A DNA stretch of 5,116 nt, from contig WAQM01000014.1 of NCBI GenBank assembly GCA_015520245.1, positions 1-5,116 of the forward strand, given 5' to 3'. The stretch's first letter is position 1. The number at the start of each line of letters is the position of its first letter. A program made the translations under genes and the position numbers. The notes under the pieces are model-generated. The model was not told the origin of the DNA. It was given only the letters and a program-made list of their open reading frames with translations, and searched no databases. Shown one piece after another: positions 1-5,116 of this stretch. The stretch comes from Pyrodictiaceae archaeon. GTDB lineage: Archaea > Thermoproteota > Thermoprotei_A > Sulfolobales > Pyrodictiaceae.

Positions 1-277
1 CCAGCAGCACGTCGACCGCCTCCCCCACCTCCACGACCTCCGCGCCCCGGGGTGTGAGCCTGCCCTCGGCGTCGAGGACCACCAGCACGTTGACGCCCTC
101 CCTCACGGCCTCGGCGACCACGCGGGGTGCCTCAGGGCTCGACGCGTAGACGACGACCAGGCCGTAGCCCGAGAGGTCGGGCACGGCGCCCGAGACGGGG
201 AGCGGGATCGGGCTGGCCTCCAGGGAGGCCACGAAGGCTACGACGGCTAGGAGGGCAACCGCAGCCCCCAGCCTCAA
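1..277 (-). CDS. Membrane-anchored or secreted protein, possibly DUF4350-like (partial, 3' end outside window)
   Basis: The first 92 codons of a gene that runs off the left edge. The start chosen is TTG at 277-275, which overlaps the TGA stop of the preceding gene as TTGA, the usual sign of translational coupling; a GGTGG about 8 bases upstream fits an archaeal ribosome binding site. Residues 3-19 are hydrophobic (Ala/Val/Leu) and follow an Arg at position 2, so they form either a signal peptide or an N-terminal membrane anchor. A Pro-rich stretch follows (22-33), then an alternating pattern of strand (GLVVVYASS, 39-47), helix (APRVVAEAVREG, 50-61) and strand (NVLVVLD, 63-69). This looks like the start of a Rossmann or glutamine-amidotransferase-like alpha/beta domain, as in DUF4350. 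DUF4350 proteins are commonly encoded beside DUF4129 proteins, MoxR ATPases and DUF58 proteins, which fits the neighbour. The coding call is firm; the family call is a guess from context and secondary-structure pattern. Confidence 0.75.
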   Translation of the reverse strand, partial: MRLGAAVALLAVVAFVASLEASPIPLPVSGAVPDLSGYGLVVVYASSPEAPRVVAEAVREGVNVLVVLDAEGRLTPRGAEVVEVGEAVDVLL

Positions 278-2208
278 CGCCTCGCCACCCTGAGCGCCTT
301 CGCGAGGAGCTCGGCGATGCGGCCGGCGGCCGCGGCGAGGCAGGCGCGCAGGCAGCCCTCGACGCTGCGCGGCCGGCCCCCGAAGACCGTGCCAACGTAG
401 GCCTCGACGACGGGGGCCACGGCCCTCCGCACGCGGCTCGGCAGTCTGTGCGCGTGCTCGAGCGCGCCCTCCTCAGGCCGACGCCCGAGCCCCAGGCCCT
501 CAAGGACGCGCAGCATGGCGGCGTAGCAGGCCCTGGCGTCGCCGCCCGCCCGGGCTGCAGCTACGAGGCCTCGCACCAGGCGGGCCGCCCTGTAGGCGAG
601 CGGCGCCAGCGCGGCCGCGGCCGCGTAGGCCGCGAGGGCGTGCGGGGGCGCTGCTGCCGCACCCGTCAGTACGAGCGGTGGGGCCTCGATCCCCGCCCGT
701 CTCTCGAGGAGGCGGGCGGCTAGGGTCGCGTTCAGCTCCTCGACAAGCCTGCGCAGCCTCTCCCACACGCTGGGCGCCTCCTCCCTCGTGCGGGGGAGCT
801 CGCCCTCCACGACGGCTACGGGCGCTACGGGGCCCAGGCTCTCCCAGGCGGCCCCGCCGGGGGCGCTCGCCCCGCCGGCCCAGCCCGCCCCAACGGCGCC
901 GGCCCTCGGCCCCTCGGCCTCGGGCGCGACGGCTCCCGCGCCGGCGTAGACCCCGGCGTAACCCTCGGCCAGGCCGCCCAGGGGCTGGGCCACGACCTCG
1001 CTGGGGGGCGGTGGCCGGGCGCCCGTCAGCGGGAGCGGCGGCACGACGAGATCCGGGTCAACCGGGCCGAGCAGCGGCACGACGTGGTACAGCAGCGGCA
1101 GCGCGCCGGCCGGTAGCAGGTCGGGGCTGACGCCGGCCTCCGCCCTCCCGGCCTCGCCACTCTCGAGCAGGGCCAGCAGCGGCGTGAGGTTTGAGTGGCT
1201 AGCCGCGGCCAGCGCGACCAGCCGCGTGTACGCAGACATGTCGACCTGGAATACGATGCCGTAGGGGTCGAGCGGCTCCAGGGCGCAGAGCGCGGCGAGC
1301 GCGGGGGCCTCGCCCGGCGCGGGCGGCTGCTCGCGGAGCTCCGCGCACATCTCGGCCATCCTGACGAGCATGAGCGCCGGCCGGCCCTCCCTTAGCGCCT
1401 CGGCGGCGGCCATGTTGACGCCCTCTAGGGCCCTGAGCACTATGGGGTGTAGGGCGAGGAGCCTCGGGGGCAGGGGGTCGGCAGCCACGCTGCAGCCCGC
1501 CCGGGCCAGGCCGGCGGCCACGGCCTCGACCAGGTAGGCCGGGTAGACTAAGGTGAGCCTCACCTCGAGCGTGGTGACAGCCGCGCCGGCCCTCAGCGCG
1601 GCGAGCCAGCCAGCTGCGAGGGGGATCGGGGCCTCGAGGTCCAGGTAGCGCAGGGCGTCGAGTGCGTGGCCGTAGAGGCGCGCGGAGCCCAGGAGGGCCC
1701 CTAGGAGCCTCGTTAGGCTGGGCGCCCCGTAGCCCTCGAGCGTTAGGCTCACGGTGGGCTGGGGGAACCTAGAGGTCAGCTCCACCGTCACGTTGACCAG
1801 CCGGCACGTGGTCGGCGCGTAGGCAGCGGGGCCGACTCTCCTGGCGCCACAGCCGCCGAGCGCCAGCTCCGCGAGCCAGGGCGGCGCCTCGGCGGCCGGG
1901 CCCGCGTAGCGGATACGCCACGGCCCTACCGCGAGCTCGCCCACGCCGGCGTCCACTAGCCCCATCAGCACGACGCTGAGGCTGAACCGCTGGAGCTCGA
2001 ACTCGAGCCCTACGGCGGCGAAGCTCACGAGGCCCCCTAGGGGCGTGCCCGGCAGCACCGCCTCTAGCTCGACGGCGAGGCAGCCGTAGGGCGCGCAGTC
2101 CAGGGGCTCGACCCTGCACGAGGCTTGGAGTGTCTGAGCTGAGGCCTCGGGTGCGGCTGCAAGCACGGCCAGCGCGACCGCCAGCAGGGCTAGGCCAGCG
2201 CGCGCCAA
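274..2208 (-). CDS. Secreted single-pass membrane protein with C-terminal DUF4129-like domain
   Basis: A 644-residue protein. The start is TTG at 2208, 19 bases inside the end of the upstream GGT gene, with GGTG 8 bases ahead; a later start would remove the signal peptide. Residues 1-24 are a clear signal peptide (Arg at 3, Ala/Leu/Val core, ASA-Q end), so the bulk lies outside the cell. Residues 26-385 form a large outer domain that I do not recognise. It has eight Cys (31, 38, 43, 120, 135, 239, 288, 308), an even number that could pair as disulfides, and N-glycosylation sequons at N139 and N340, with a third at N493 nearer the membrane. Residues 390-465 are a Gly/Ala/Pro-rich linker. A membrane helix lies at about 522-547. 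The tail at 557-612 matches the DUF4129 pattern, with paired helices, the GLGRRPEEGALEHAHRL segment and a late FGGRP. DUF4129 is the cytoplasmic tail of TgpA-type transglutaminases, but no Cys-His-Asp transglutaminase core is visible here. A role in envelope assembly or protein processing is inference only. Confidence 0.9.
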   Translation of the reverse strand: MARAGLALLAVALAVLAAAPEASAQTLQASCRVEPLDCAPYGCLAVELEAVLPGTPLGGLVSFAAVGLEFELQRFSLSVVLMGLVDAGVGELAVGPWRIRYAGPAAEAPPWLAELALGGCGARRVGPAAYAPTTCRLVNVTVELTSRFPQPTVSLTLEGYGAPSLTRLLGALLGSARLYGHALDALRYLDLEAPIPLAAGWLAALRAGAAVTTLEVRLTLVYPAYLVEAVAAGLARAGCSVAADPLPPRLLALHPIVLRALEGVNMAAAEALREGRPALMLVRMAEMCAELREQPPAPGEAPALAALCALEPLDPYGIVFQVDMSAYTRLVALAAASHSNLTPLLALLESGEAGRAEAGVSPDLLPAGALPLLYHVVPLLGPVDPDLVVPPLPLTGARPPPPSEVVAQPLGGLAEGYAGVYAGAGAVAPEAEGPRAGAVGAGWAGGASAPGGAAWESLGPVAPVAVVEGELPRTREEAPSVWERLRRLVEELNATLAARLLERRAGIEAPPLVLTGAAAAPPHALAAYAAAAALAPLAYRAARLVRGLVAAARAGGDARACYAAMLRVLEGLGLGRRPEEGALEHAHRLPSRVRRAVAPVVEAYVGTVFGGRPRSVEGCLRACLAAAAGRIAELLAKALRVARR

Positions 2209-3761
2209 GCCTCAGCCACCGCGGCCCCGTCGCCGCGTACGTCGACGTACCCACCCCTAAACCTGCCCCTCACCTCGACCGCGGCCGCTACGCCGAGCCT
2301 CGAGGGGTACCTCCTCAGCTCGACCTCGAAGCCGGGCACGAAGGCGTTGATCCCCTGCTCGGCTACGAGCTGGCGCGTGCCCGGCCTCCACACGAACCTG
2401 GGCAGCTCGATCGCCTCCTGGACGCCGAGCCCCTCGTCGACGATCGCGGTAACGAGCTGGAGGTGGAGCTGGGGCCTATAGTGGCCGCCCGAGAGCCCCA
2501 GCGCTACGACGCGCTCGCCTTCCTCGAGGATGACGGCCGAGAGCGTGTGTAGCGGCCTCTTGCCCGGCGCGGGCTCGTTGACGTGCCCCCTCGCGGCGGT
2601 GAAGCCGGAGGCCCTCGAGTTGAGGGTGACCTGGAACCTCGGCTCGGTGACCCCCGAGCCGAATGGGTGGAAGAGGCTCTGTATCCCGGCCACAACGTTG
2701 CCCTCACGGTCGGCCACCGCGAAGAACGTGGTGTCACCGTCTCCGCGCACCGCCCCGACCGAGGGCGGCTGCTTGGCCCTCTCCGCGAGCTCGGAGATGA
2801 ATCGCCTGGACAGCAGCTCCTCAACGCCGACCTTCATGTAGCGCGGGTCCGCGACGTACGTGTCGCGAGCCCAGTACACGACGTTGAATATCGATAGGAG
2901 GAGCTCGACCCACTCGCGCGAGCCGCGACGCCGCCCGCCGCCCAGCTCCTCGTACAGCGCTAGCGCGTGGAGCGTGGCCACGCCCTGCGTGTTGGGCGGC
3001 ATTTCGTACACTGTGATCCCGCGATACTCGATGCTGATGGGGGTGCCCTCCTCGGCCCTGCACGAGGCCATGTCGTCCGCGTCCAGCACGCCACCCAGCT
3101 GCTGCACGTAGCTGGCTATGGCCTCCGCCGGCTCGCCCTCGTAGAAGGCCCTCGGGTCCTCGGCAACCACCCTTAGCAGCCTTGCGAGGCCGGGGAGCCT
3201 CACCGGCGAGCCGACACCCGAAACCTGCTGAACGTACGCCCTCCGCGAGCCCTCGTCGGCGGCCAGCAGCTCCCGGTTGGCCTCCACGGAGCGCGCCAGG
3301 CTATAGCTCGCCGGGAACCCCCTCTCCGCCAGCTCGGCGGCGGGCTCTACGAGCCTCCGCCACTCGAGGGTGCCGAGCCTCCTCCACATGAGGTGCAGGC
3401 CCTCGACCATCCCCGGCACGTTGATCGAGAGCGGCCCCCTCTCCGGCACGGCGCCTAGCCCGCGCTCCTCGAGGAGGTCGAGCGTCAGCCGGCGGGGCGC
3501 GCCGCAGCTGCCGTTGAAGAACCTGACAGCGCCGTCGCGGCCGCGCACCAGGGCGAAGAAGTCGCCACCCACGCCCCCCAGGTGGGGCAGCGTTACGGCC
3601 AGCACGAAGCTGGCGGCGACCGCGGCGTCTACGGCGTTGCCGCCGGCCTCGAGCACCTTGGCGGCGGCGATGCTGGCCAGCGGGTGCTCCGAGGCCACGA
3701 CTCCAGCGTCCAGCACCAGCACCGGCGCCCTCAGGGGCTGCACGGCGCGCACCGGCGCCAC
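2190..3761 (-). CDS. Gamma-glutamyltranspeptidase-superfamily Ntn-hydrolase (YwrD-like), cytoplasmic
   Basis: A 523-residue enzyme of the GGT family, whose members self-cleave to free an N-terminal Thr nucleophile and transfer or hydrolyse gamma-glutamyl (or other acyl) groups. Family landmarks occur in order: GVVASEHPLAS (20-30), GGNAVDAAVAA (40-50), PHLGGVGGDFF (59-69), INVPGMVEG (113-121), YEGEPAE (207-213), YEMPPNTQG (252-260), GDGDTTFFAVAD (340-351) with Thr344 as predicted nucleophile and cleavage point, FGSGV (367-371), PLHTLSAVI (403-411) and GLSGGHYRPQ (422-431). The predicted large and small chains are 1-343 and 344-523. HTLSAVI in place of the SSMSP motif, and GGHYRPQ rather than SPGGS, place it nearer the YwrD/acylase-like branch than classical E. 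coli GGT. There is no signal peptide, unlike periplasmic GGTs, so it should be intracellular. The start is GTG at 3761; GTG at 3752 is also plausible given the TATA spacing and would lose only three residues. It heads the minus-strand operon and overlaps the next gene by 19 bases. The true substrate is uncertain. Confidence 0.93.
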   Translation of the reverse strand: MAPVRAVQPLRAPVLVLDAGVVASEHPLASIAAAKVLEAGGNAVDAAVAASFVLAVTLPHLGGVGGDFFALVRGRDGAVRFFNGSCGAPRRLTLDLLEERGLGAVPERGPLSINVPGMVEGLHLMWRRLGTLEWRRLVEPAAELAERGFPASYSLARSVEANRELLAADEGSRRAYVQQVSGVGSPVRLPGLARLLRVVAEDPRAFYEGEPAEAIASYVQQLGGVLDADDMASCRAEEGTPISIEYRGITVYEMPPNTQGVATLHALALYEELGGGRRRGSREWVELLLSIFNVVYWARDTYVADPRYMKVGVEELLSRRFISELAERAKQPPSVGAVRGDGDTTFFAVADREGNVVAGIQSLFHPFGSGVTEPRFQVTLNSRASGFTAARGHVNEPAPGKRPLHTLSAVILEEGERVVALGLSGGHYRPQLHLQLVTAIVDEGLGVQEAIELPRFVWRPGTRQLVAEQGINAFVPGFEVELRRYPSRLGVAAAVEVRGRFRGGYVDVRGDGAAVAEAWRALA

Positions 3762-3774
3762 CGGGGCAGCTCAG

Positions 3775-3785
3775 CCTTTAAAAGA
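3775..3785. promoter_or_regulatory. Shared divergent TATA-like box
   Basis: The sequence CCTTTAAAAGA is an isolated A/T-rich island in GC-rich DNA and is nearly self-complementary, so it reads as TTTAAAAG on the plus strand and CTTTTAAAG on the minus strand. Placing the box at about -30 to -23 puts plus-strand transcription start near 3807, about 11 bases ahead of the ATG at 3818. On the minus strand the start falls near 3754, essentially at the first codons of the GGT gene, so that mRNA would be leaderless. No clear BRE element was seen on either side. The placement is inference from the normal archaeal TATA-to-start distance. Confidence 0.55.
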
Positions 3786-3817
3786 GGGTGGGGGCCGGCG
3801 AGCGCCGGGGCCACGCG

Positions 3818-4060
3818 ATGTCGACGGCCGGCCTCAAGGGGGTTAATGCGTCCGGCCACGAGGGCTGGATAACCGTCAAGTGCCGTGTGTGCGCCAGGAT
3901 ACTCGACCTCACGGCCGACCTAACCTACGTCTGCAGGTACTGCGAGGAGAAGTACGAGGCGTACTTCTGCCCCTCGGACGCCAAGAGGCTCAGGTACCGC
4001 TGCCCGTTCTGCGGCAGGGAGCTGGCGGTCTACAACCCGTGGCTCGTGGAAAGGCGGTAG
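3818..4060 (+). CDS. Small seven-cysteine zinc-ribbon protein
   Basis: An 80-residue protein. It contains CRVC (22-25), CRYC (39-42), a single Cys at 51 (FCPSD) and CPFC (62-65). The first two CxxC pairs, 13 residues apart, make a complete four-Cys zinc ribbon. The second site has only three Cys, so its fourth ligand could be Asp54, His14 or nothing. It is basic at the C-terminus and has no signal peptide or membrane segment, so it should be cytoplasmic. Small archaeal zinc ribbons of this kind act in nucleic-acid or protein binding, but nothing here fixes the role. The ATG at 3818 is preferred over an in-frame GTG at 3788, because that GTG would lie upstream of the transcription start predicted from the TATA-like box at 3777-3784. 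The leader is about 11 bases with no good ribosome binding site. The gene ends 5 bases before the next gene, so the two are probably co-transcribed. Confidence 0.85.
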   Translation: MSTAGLKGVNASGHEGWITVKCRVCARILDLTADLTYVCRYCEEKYEAYFCPSDAKRLRYRCPFCGRELAVYNPWLVERR

Positions 4061-4065
4061 CGGCT

Positions 4066-4503
4066 ATGGGGGCCGCTGGGTACCGCGTGCGCGAGCAGCC
4101 CAAGGTCGTCGAGGCGCCGCTGGGCGTCAAGGAGTACTGGTACGACACGTTCTACCGGGTGGTCGTGATCCCCGAGGCGGCGACCGGCTGCTACCTGCTC
4201 TCGATGGACCTGTACGTCCCGGGCTGGAGGGGCAGCGGCGAGAGGCTCGAGGTGACCTACGCGGGGCGCCGCGTGGCCCTCGCCTACCAGCGGCTTGAGG
4301 GGCTCGAGTACGACGGCCCGGGTAGGCTAGAGGGCGTGGAGCTCGTGGTGCTGGAGTACGACGGCGGCCGGGAGCTTATCTCGGCTAGGGCCCGGCTCTG
4401 CGGGCTGAGATCGCCCCCGAGCTACGCCGACGTCGGCAGGCTCTACGAGCGCATCAGGGAGCTAACCGGGTTCAGGCCGTCGCGCCCGAGGCCCCCCGAG
4501 TGA
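4066..4503 (+). CDS. Conserved-looking hypothetical protein, 145 residues
   Basis: I do not recognise this family. The start is ATG at 4066, 5 bases after the stop of the zinc-ribbon gene. The frame is open further upstream, but that part lies over the zinc-ribbon gene in another frame and has no family-like composition. The protein has no signal peptide or membrane helix. The middle (about 28-113) alternates in a beta-rich pattern: YRVVVIP (30-36), YLLSMDLYVP (43-52), RLEVTYAG (60-67), VALAYQRL (70-77), VELVVLEYD (91-99) and ISARARLCGL (105-114). A charged helix follows at about 119-134, and the tail is Pro/Arg-rich (137-144). It has 12 Tyr and only two Cys (42, 112), so it is probably not a metal protein itself. 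Tight linkage to the zinc-ribbon gene suggests the two products work together or bind each other; this is inference from spacing alone. Confidence 0.82.
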   Translation: MGAAGYRVREQPKVVEAPLGVKEYWYDTFYRVVVIPEAATGCYLLSMDLYVPGWRGSGERLEVTYAGRRVALAYQRLEGLEYDGPGRLEGVELVVLEYDGGRELISARARLCGLRSPPSYADVGRLYERIRELTGFRPSRPRPPE

Positions 4504-4524
4504 CCGGCACGGCCAGCGGCCGCC

Positions 4525-4542
4525 CGGTGGGCGCCCCCACCG
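4525..4542. repeat. Short perfect inverted repeat (7-base arms, 4-base loop)
   Basis: CGGTGGG, then CGCC, then CCCACCG. Every arm position pairs and the arms are nearly all G/C, so an RNA copy would fold strongly. It lies 21 bases after the stop of the upstream gene. It could help end transcription or protect the 3' end of the mRNA, but it lacks the T-tract expected of an intrinsic terminator, and such repeats arise easily in DNA this rich in G and C. Confidence 0.45.
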
Positions 4543-4553
4543 CGGCGCCGCGG
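4540..4553. repeat. Perfect 14-base palindrome upstream of a promoter
   Basis: CCGCGGCGCCGCGG reads the same on both strands. It shares its first three bases with the right arm of the preceding inverted repeat, so the two structures exclude each other. It ends 8 bases before the TATA-like box at 4562, where an archaeal activator or repressor dimer could bind. Only C and G are used, so chance origin in this GC-rich background is quite possible. Confidence 0.4.
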
Positions 4554-4561
4554 GGCAGCTG

Positions 4562-4568
4562 AAATTAA
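4562..4568 (+). promoter_or_regulatory. TATA-like box for a leaderless transcript
   Basis: AAATTAA is the most A/T-rich stretch in the gap and is preceded by purines (GCTG then A). Its first base is 27 bases ahead of the ATG at 4589, so transcription should begin at or within a few bases of that ATG. This gives a leaderless mRNA, which fits the absence of a ribosome binding site before the start. Confidence 0.55.
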
Positions 4569-4588
4569 CGCGTAATCCGGTCCCATAC

Positions 4589-5116
4589 ATGTTCGGGGGC
4601 CCTCGGTGGTGGGCCGTGTCGGCTAAGGCAATCGCCGCCCTCGCCCTAGCGGTGGCCGCCTCGGTGCTCGCATTCTACTACCTCGAGGTGCTGCGGCCGG
4701 AGCCCGCGGGCGAGGCCTTGCGGTGCATGCTGCTGCCAGGGCGCGCAGCGGTCTACGTGGCTGAGGGCGGCTGCGGCGTCCCGGTGCTGGAGGTTATCGT
4801 GGTGGGCGAGGGGTGCGCTGGCGGCATCCCTGTCAGCGGGGTCGAGATCTACGGGTTCGGCGTGGCGAAGCCGGTCGCCGGGGAGGTCGTGGTGCCGGGC
4901 GGCTCCCGCAGGGCGCTACTCATCGTGTACCCCAACCCCTACCGGGGTGGCCTCGCGGTGGGCCTCCTGGGCGCCGACGGGGTGGACGCGGTAGGGGCCG
5001 CGCTGCGCTACATCGATCGGGGGCTCTGCGTCCGCGGGTTCGAACCGGATGTAAGCTACCCGGGCGCGCTGTACTGGGGCGGCGGCAGGGTGACCTACTT
5101 CACGTGGGTCGCAGTC
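4589..5116 (+). CDS. N-terminally membrane-anchored exported protein of unknown function (partial, 3' end outside window)
   Basis: An uninterrupted frame of 176 codons runs from ATG at 4589 to the window edge, with strong third-position G/C as in its neighbours. Residues 1-13 are short and basic/aromatic (PRWW, then Lys13). Residues 14-35 are a hydrophobic Ala/Leu/Val helix followed by Arg36, so the protein is a type II-style single-span protein or has an uncleaved signal; no good signal peptidase site is seen. The outer part is strand-rich (AVYVAEG 54-60, VLEVIVVGEG 66-75, GVEIYGFGVAKP 84-95, ALLIVYPNPYRGG 109-121) and has Cys at 46, 62, 76 and 147, which could form two disulfides. I recognise no family. 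The start is supported by the TATA-like box at 4562-4568. No ribosome binding site is seen, as expected for a leaderless mRNA. The downstream partners lie outside the window. Confidence 0.78.
   Translation, partial: MFGGPRWWAVSAKAIAALALAVAASVLAFYYLEVLRPEPAGEALRCMLLPGRAAVYVAEGGCGVPVLEVIVVGEGCAGGIPVSGVEIYGFGVAKPVAGEVVVPGGSRRALLIVYPNPYRGGLAVGLLGADGVDAVGAALRYIDRGLCVRGFEPDVSYPGALYWGGGRVTYFTWVAV

Larger units (their letters stand above)
4504..4588. other. Intergenic region with GC palindromes and a promoter
   Basis: An 85-base gap between two plus-strand genes. It holds a GC-rich inverted repeat, an overlapping perfect palindrome and an A/T-rich promoter box, each listed separately. No T-rich archaeal terminator tract is visible after the stop at 4503, and no short coding frame was convincing. 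Confidence 0.6.

Noticed and set aside
605..660. GCGGCCGC-type repeats that look like a tandem repeat
   Set aside because: They are runs of Ala codons in the membrane helix of the DUF4129-like protein, explained by composition.
127..1130. Long plus-strand open frames (127-723 and 678-1130) opposite the DUF4129-like gene
   Set aside because: They are rich in Arg, Pro and Gly with no domain pattern, as expected for the antisense of a GC-rich gene with third-position G/C; the minus-strand frame has a signal peptide, a membrane helix and a recognisable tail.
274..2208. Full TgpA-like transglutaminase
   Set aside because: Only the DUF4129-like tail and one membrane helix are present; no Cys-His-Asp core and no multi-helix membrane bundle can be seen.
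2130..3391. Several plus-strand frames opposite the GGT gene, such as 2130-2552 and 2530-2841
   Set aside because: The minus-strand frame matches the GGT family along its whole length; these are shadow frames without motifs or promoters.
3370..3872. Plus-strand frames 3370-3846 and 3582-3872 crossing the divergent promoter
   Set aside because: They run antisense through the conserved N-terminal GGT motifs and into the promoter spacer, with Arg/Ala/Pro-biased products and no family signal.
3880..4065. In-frame upstream extension of the 145-residue protein
   Set aside because: It would lie entirely over the zinc-ribbon gene in another frame, and its product there lacks the ordered strand pattern of the rest; ATG 4066, just after the zinc-ribbon stop, is a better start.
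1..5116. CRISPR array, tRNA, rRNA, insertion sequence or toxin-antitoxin pair
   Set aside because: No regularly spaced direct repeats, cloverleaf with conserved T-loop, transposase motifs or terminal inverted repeats were seen; the zinc-ribbon and 145-residue pair has no toxin-like motif.

Overview
The window looks like chromosomal DNA of a very GC-rich archaeon (roughly 70% G+C by eye), most likely a thermophilic member of the Thermoproteota (Crenarchaeota). The evidence is tightly packed genes with overlapping or nearly abutting ends, use of TTG and GTG starts, frequent AGG arginine codons, short A/T-rich TATA-like boxes 25-30 bases ahead of starts with almost no leader, and a cysteine-rich zinc-ribbon mini-protein of archaeal style. 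No bacterial -35/-10 promoters, rRNA, tRNA, transposase or CRISPR array was seen. The species cannot be named from the sequence.

Left arm, minus strand (3761 down to 1): three genes read leftwards as one apparent operon. The first is a gamma-glutamyltranspeptidase-superfamily enzyme without a signal peptide (3761-2190). It overlaps by 19 bases a secreted, single-pass membrane protein (2208-274) with a large unrecognised outer domain, a Gly/Ala/Pro-rich linker, a membrane helix and a DUF4129-like cytoplasmic tail. That gene overlaps by 4 bases (TTGA) the start of a third protein (277-1, cut by the window edge) with an N-terminal hydrophobic segment and a possible DUF4350-like domain. DUF4129 and DUF4350 proteins often sit beside MoxR ATPase, DUF58 and transglutaminase genes in an envelope-associated cluster, so such genes may lie beyond the left edge; this is inference.

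Centre (about 3762-3817): a short divergent promoter region in which one near-palindromic box, CTTTAAAAG, can serve as a TATA element in both directions.

Right arm, plus strand: a seven-cysteine zinc-ribbon protein (3818-4060) and, 5 bases later, a 145-residue protein of unknown function (4066-4503) form a probable two-gene operon. An 85-base gap holds a GC hairpin, a perfect 14-base palindrome and a TATA-like box. A third gene starts at 4589 and stays open to the window end (176 codons seen); it encodes an N-terminally membrane-anchored protein with an exported domain of unknown function.

The most interesting points are the coupling of a YwrD-like GGT with altered substrate-binding positions to a DUF4129-type membrane protein, the large unassigned ectodomain of that protein, and the shared divergent promoter that argues for particular start codons.
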